Assembly (NCBI GenBank): GCA_003105285.1
Contig: PQAN01000426.1
Coordinates: 3,542 to 13,552 of the forward strand
DNA from: Methylocystaceae bacterium
Lineage (GTDB): Bacteria > Pseudomonadota > Alphaproteobacteria > Rhizobiales > Beijerinckiaceae
Direction: 5' to 3'
DNA: 10,011 bases
Under the pieces are notes generated by a model. The model was not told where the DNA came from, did no database searches, and was given only the letters and a program-made list of their open reading frames with translations. The position numbers were made by a program, and so were the translations under genes. Below, one piece after another: positions 7,267 to 10,011 of this stretch. Position 1 is the first letter of the stretch. Each line of letters opens with the position of its first letter.

Positions 7267-7303
7267 TCGAGCCTGCGCTGTGCCGGCGCACGGCTCGAGC
7301 CTG
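7267..7303. repeat. 9-base direct repeats flanking a small hairpin, before the response-regulator gene
   Basis: TCGAGCCTG occurs at 7267-7275 and again at 7295-7303, 28 bases apart start to start. Between them a short stem (7 pairs including one wobble, loop CGGC) can form around 7282-7289. The second copy ends 9 bases before the ATG at 7313. The placement allows binding by a direct-repeat-recognising regulator or an RNA effect on translation; chance is also possible in this base composition. Confidence 0.3.
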
Positions 7304-7312
7304 GATCGTTCG

Positions 7313-7984
7313 ATGCGGATTCTCATTGTCGAGGACGAGCGCGAGCTCGCGGCCCTCCTGAGCGAGCGAATGCGCGAAGACGGCTTTGTCACAGATCGGG
7401 TTACGACAGCCGTCGCCGCATTGGACGCGATACGCGACTATGACTATCCGATCGTGCTGCTCGACCGGCGTCTTCCCGATGGCGATGGCGTATCCATCAT
7501 TCCAGAAGCACGGCGCCTGCGTCCGATGATACGCATATTGGTCGTCTCCGCGCTCCGAAACATCGACAATCGAGTCGAGGGACTCGACGCCGGCGCCGAC
7601 GACTATCTGACGAAACCCTTCGACGCCACGGAATTGCTGGCGCGCGTTCGCGCGAGCCTTCGGCGTCCGGGGAGCGCGCCGCTGCCGCCTGTCGTGGTCG
7701 GCGATCTCACCTTCGACGTGAACACGCGCGAAGCGAGCATCGCCGGTCGTCCGCTGCTGTTGTTCAAGCGCGAAGCGCTGCTGCTCGAATCGCTCATGCG
7801 GCGCGCTGGCCGCGTCGTCACCCACGCGACGCTGATCGAGGAGCTCTATGGCTTCGACGAAGCGGCGCAATCGAGCGCGCTGAAGACGCTCGCATCCAGG
7901 CTCAGAAGGCGGCTGGAAGCCGACGGCGCAAGGGCCGACGTGCAGAGCGTGCGCGGCGTCGGCTATCTCATCCGGGCGGTCTGA
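7313..7984 (+). CDS. OmpR/PhoB-family response regulator
   Basis: A 223-residue DNA-binding response regulator, the cytoplasmic output half of a two-component system. The receiver domain (about 1-118) has the acidic pair E7-D8, phosphoacceptor D51 (VLLDRRLPDGDG), switch residue S79 (LVVSA) and K101 (YLTKPF). A winged-helix DNA-binding domain follows (about 127-222) with LTFDVNTREASIAG, LFKREALLLESLM, the recognition-helix region SALKTLASRLRRRLEA and the wing motif VRGVGYLIRA. All key residues are present, so it should be functional. The ATG at 7313 fits the receiver start MRILIVEDE; a GTG at 7280 adds 11 atypical residues, and the ribosome site is weak for both. The kinase gene begins two bases after the stop. 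The gene is divergent from the receptor operon, which is therefore the likeliest target; the signal is unknown. Confidence 0.95.
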   Translation: MRILIVEDERELAALLSERMREDGFVTDRVTTAVAALDAIRDYDYPIVLLDRRLPDGDGVSIIPEARRLRPMIRILVVSALRNIDNRVEGLDAGADDYLTKPFDATELLARVRASLRRPGSAPLPPVVVGDLTFDVNTREASIAGRPLLLFKREALLLESLMRRAGRVVTHATLIEELYGFDEAAQSSALKTLASRLRRRLEADGARADVQSVRGVGYLIRAV

Positions 7985-7986
7985 TC

Positions 7987-9390
7987 TTGCGCCGCCTTCG
8001 GTCGCTGTCAGCGCGTCTCGCGGTCTATTGGATCGCAGGCTCGCTCGTGACCTTCTTCATTTTTCCGACGGTGATCAATCTCCTGATGTCGGCGTTCGCG
8101 ATGCTGGAGCCGGAGACCAATCTCGAATCCTGGACGACTCGACGCGCCCGCACGATCGTCGCCGACGCGCTGCGCCGCGACGCCGACGGCGCAGCATTCG
8201 TCGCAATGACCGCCGACCTGTGTGACTATGTCGCAAACAATCCCGCGTTTCGATACGCCGCGCTCGAGGTCGACTCCAACGCGCCGATACGTGGTTCGTC
8301 TCTGGAGCTCGCGGCCTATTTCCAGACCCGCGACGGAATCGATATTCATGGAGCGGCGTTTCGCCTCGAAAGCGATCCCAATCCCAATGCGCGCGGGCTC
8401 GAACGAACAATGAACACGCCGATCGGCCGCGCCAAGATCATCGTCCATGGATCCTACTTCCATTGGGATGATGTGCCCTATCAAATCTACGCCTCATTCA
8501 CGACGACCAACATCATGACCTACGGCTGGCTCGCCGGGGCCTTGTCGCTCATAGCGGTGATCGTCGTGCGGCGCGGACTTTCGCCGCTGCGAGCCGCCGC
8601 TGCGAATGTCTCGCGGATCGATGTGAACTCTCTCCGTCAGCGTATCCCCTCGGACGAATTGCCGACGGAACTCGCGCCCTTCGTCGACGCCATCAACGCC
8701 GCGCTCGAGCGTGTGGACGACGGTGTTGCCCGCCAGCGGCGCTTCACGGCCAATTCCGCCCATGAATTGCGAACGCCGGTCAGCATGTTGACGACGCGAG
8801 TCGAAAAGCTCGAGGCGACGCCGTTGAAGCTCGACATTCAGCGCGATGTTCGGCGTATCCGCACGATCGTCGAGCAATTGCTCGTCCTCGCCCAGATGTC
8901 CGAACGCTCCAATGGGGCGGCGGAGCCCGTCGAACTGGACCTCGTCGACGCCATGGTGGCGATCGTCGCCGACTTTGCGCCCGTTGCGCTCGACAATGGC
9001 CGCCGGCTCGAGCTCGAGGCGCCTTCCGAGCCCGTCTTCGTTTTCGCCTATCGTTGGGCGATCGAAAGCGTCGTTACAAATCTGATCGAAAACGCTGTCC
9101 GCGCGGAGCCGAAGAACGGGGCCGTTCTCGTGCGTGTCGCGCCCGGTGCCGTGATAGAAGTCGTCGACCATGGCGCGGGCATCCCCGCCTCCCGACGCGA
9201 AATGATTTTCGAGCCCTTTTGGCGTAGTAGCGAAGAGACGCCGGGAACGGGCCTCGGGCTGTCGATCGTGCGTGAACTCGTCGAAAAGATGAAAGGTACG
9301 ATCTGGGTGGAGGCGACGCCGGGCGGCGGCGCGACATTCAGAGTCGAATTCCCCTCCCGTAAAGCGCCGGTCGGGTCGACAGCCGAGTGA
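7987..9390 (+). CDS. HAMP-domain sensor histidine kinase
   Basis: A 467-residue inner-membrane sensor kinase, partner of the response regulator encoded immediately before it. The likely start is the TTG at 7987, two bases after the regulator's TGA, giving MRRLRSLSARLAVYW; the tight spacing and lack of a clear ribosome site suggest translational coupling. The first membrane helix spans about residues 11-38, a periplasmic sensing region about 39-174, and the second helix about 178-195. A HAMP linker follows (about 196-247). The HisKA motif AHELRTP has phosphoacceptor H259. The ATPase domain shows the N box NLIENAVRA (N365, N369), G1 box VVDHGAGIP (D394), F box FEPFWR (408-413) and G2 box GTGLGLSI (420-427), so all catalytic elements are intact. 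The periplasmic region shows no ExxE iron motif or named sensor domain that I recognise. The neighbours suggest a signal linked to iron or chelate status, which is inference. Confidence 0.94.
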   Translation: MRRLRSLSARLAVYWIAGSLVTFFIFPTVINLLMSAFAMLEPETNLESWTTRRARTIVADALRRDADGAAFVAMTADLCDYVANNPAFRYAALEVDSNAPIRGSSLELAAYFQTRDGIDIHGAAFRLESDPNPNARGLERTMNTPIGRAKIIVHGSYFHWDDVPYQIYASFTTTNIMTYGWLAGALSLIAVIVVRRGLSPLRAAAANVSRIDVNSLRQRIPSDELPTELAPFVDAINAALERVDDGVARQRRFTANSAHELRTPVSMLTTRVEKLEATPLKLDIQRDVRRIRTIVEQLLVLAQMSERSNGAAEPVELDLVDAMVAIVADFAPVALDNGRRLELEAPSEPVFVFAYRWAIESVVTNLIENAVRAEPKNGAVLVRVAPGAVIEVVDHGAGIPASRREMIFEPFWRSSEETPGTGLGLSIVRELVEKMKGTIWVEATPGGGATFRVEFPSRKAPVGSTAE

Positions 9391-9487
9391 TTTGTCTTTG
9401 CGAAGCGACGGCTGTATCGCATGGACGGCCATCGGAGACGATCGACGAGGCGCCGAGATCGTCAACGGCGAAGCGGCATCGAACACT

Positions 9488-9510
9488 GCCGCCGCACGCC
9501 TTGCGGCGGC
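9488..9510 (+). terminator. GC hairpin downstream of the histidine kinase
   Basis: GCCGCCGCA (9488-9496) and TGCGGCGGC (9502-9510) form a perfect 9-bp stem with a 5-base loop, 98 bases after the kinase stop. No T-run follows, so intrinsic termination is only possible. It ends exactly where recognisable PepSY homology begins (about 9511), so it could equally mark a rearrangement junction. The rest of 9391-9487 holds nothing that I recognise. Confidence 0.4.
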
Positions 9511-9965
9511 GCGAACCATTTCGGCGAGCCGCTCGTCATATTTCTCATGCATCTGCATTACACGCTGCTGCAAGGAACGGTTGGCGCGACCTTGATCGGA
9601 GTCGTCGGCCTGTTCCTCATGCTGTCCCTCGCCACGGGCGTCTATCTCTGGCTCCCGCGCAACGGTAGATGGCGGCAGGCCTTCTGGATCAAGCGCGGCG
9701 CGAGCATTGAACGTCTCACTCTCGATCTCCAAAAAACGACTGGCGTCTATGTCTGCGGAGACCTGCTCGTCATTCTGCTCTCGGGCGTCTATCTCACCTT
9801 CGGCCCGCAGGTTCGCGCGATCGTCGGCTTGCTGTCCCCGGTAGGGGTTCACCATATCGAGGATAATCTCAAATCCGCGCCCTCCGGCGGTCGTCCGCCC
9901 GTCGGCGCCGAAGCGGTCGTCATGGCTGTCGATCATCTGCTCCCCGACGGGACACTGATGAGCTT
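9511..9965 (+). pseudogene. Internal fragment of a third PepSY-TM (siderophore-reductase-like) gene
   Basis: The reading frame 9511-9965 encodes about 150 residues that align with residues about 130-278 of the PepSY protein at 4392-3223. Shared landmarks in order are EPxV, MHLHYTLL, the helix ending GVYLW, WIKRGA, TGVYV, SGVYLTFG, LKSAPSGGRPPVGA and DGTLMS. The N-terminal membrane helix, first His motif and most of the first PepSY region are absent. Upstream, the same frame encodes only basic, non-membrane-like sequence, although an ATG exists at 9421. Homology stops near 9965, so the last helix and last His motif are also missing. The otherwise conserved DLHR, a probable haem-ligand His, reads DLQK here. 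No internal stop is present, so decay is recent or the piece is still open by chance. A truncated pseudogene is the best reading. An odd but expressed short protein is less likely. Confidence 0.72.
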
Positions 9966-10011
9966 ACCATTACAGTTGCATGTTACGGCGATTTCTGACT
10001 CACTGGGCCAC
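9966..10011. mobile_element. Possible left end of an insertion element
   Basis: From about 9966 the sequence no longer encodes the PepSY pattern expected after DGxLMS, and becomes less GC-rich. The stretch from TGTTACGG at 9981 through CTGACTCACTGG resembles, from memory, the terminal repeats of IS21-family elements, which start with TG and repeat a TGACxCACT-like word. Only about 30-45 bases are visible and no transposase is in the window, so this is a hypothesis. Confidence 0.3.

Noticed and set aside
7178..7870. 230-codon open frame on the - strand
   Set aside because: It is antisense to the response regulator and would cover the divergent promoter region. It has no recognisable domain.
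8494..9936. 480-codon open frame on the - strand
   Set aside because: It is antisense to the histidine kinase and PepSY fragment. The kinase frame carries all expected catalytic motifs, and this frame shows none of its own.
9421..10011. An intact short membrane protein starting at ATG 9421 and running past the edge
   Set aside because: The first 30 or so residues are strongly basic and lack a membrane helix, unlike any PepSY N-terminus. Homology begins only near 9511 and stops near 9965, so truncation is the simpler reading.
1..10011. CRISPR arrays, tRNA or rRNA genes
   Set aside because: No regularly spaced repeats, cloverleaf-like sequences or ribosomal RNA motifs were seen on either strand by eye.

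Overview
The window is GC-rich (roughly 60-65% by eye) and carries long antisense shadow frames, as is usual for a high-GC proteobacterium. The receptor, PepSY and two-component gene styles suggest an alphaproteobacterium. The N-terminal style of the complete receptor recalls methanotrophs such as Methylosinus or Methylocystis, but this is an impression from memory and not a search result. Everything recognisable concerns TonB-dependent uptake of a metal chelate, most likely a ferric siderophore, and its control.

Layout. (1) On the + strand, positions 1-1688 hold the C-terminal three quarters of a TonB-dependent siderophore receptor cut by the left edge. It is followed at 1821-3044 by a PepSY-TM inner-membrane protein of the FoxB/PiuB siderophore-reductase type. 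(2) On the - strand, converging on the first module, a three-gene operon reads leftwards: a small Cys-rich DUF2946-like protein (7118-6747), a complete TonB-dependent siderophore receptor (6672-4465), and a second PepSY-TM protein (4392-3223). (3) Divergent from that operon, on the + strand, is an OmpR-family response regulator (7313-7984) followed two bases later by its HAMP histidine kinase (7987-9390). (4) After a GC-rich hairpin, positions 9511-9965 hold an internal fragment of a third PepSY-TM gene. It lacks its 5' part, its homology stops near 9965, and a conserved His is replaced by Gln. The last ~30-45 bases look unrelated and may be the end of an insertion element.

How the parts may work together (inference). 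Each receptor would bring a ferric chelate into the periplasm, using TonB encoded elsewhere. Its paired PepSY-TM protein would reduce the iron there so that Fe(II) could enter by a general route. No ABC permease or binding protein is visible. The two-component system sits where iron-uptake clusters often have a sigma/anti-sigma pair, and could control the operon through the shared 194-base divergent intergenic region. That region contains a near-perfect palindrome at 7235-7252. Both receptor-to-PepSY junctions contain a strong hairpin, which may keep reductase expression below receptor expression.

The most interesting points are the paired receptor/reductase architecture with matching intercistronic hairpins, the small Cys-rich lead gene, the palindromic candidate operator, and the decayed third PepSY copy next to a possible mobile-element boundary.
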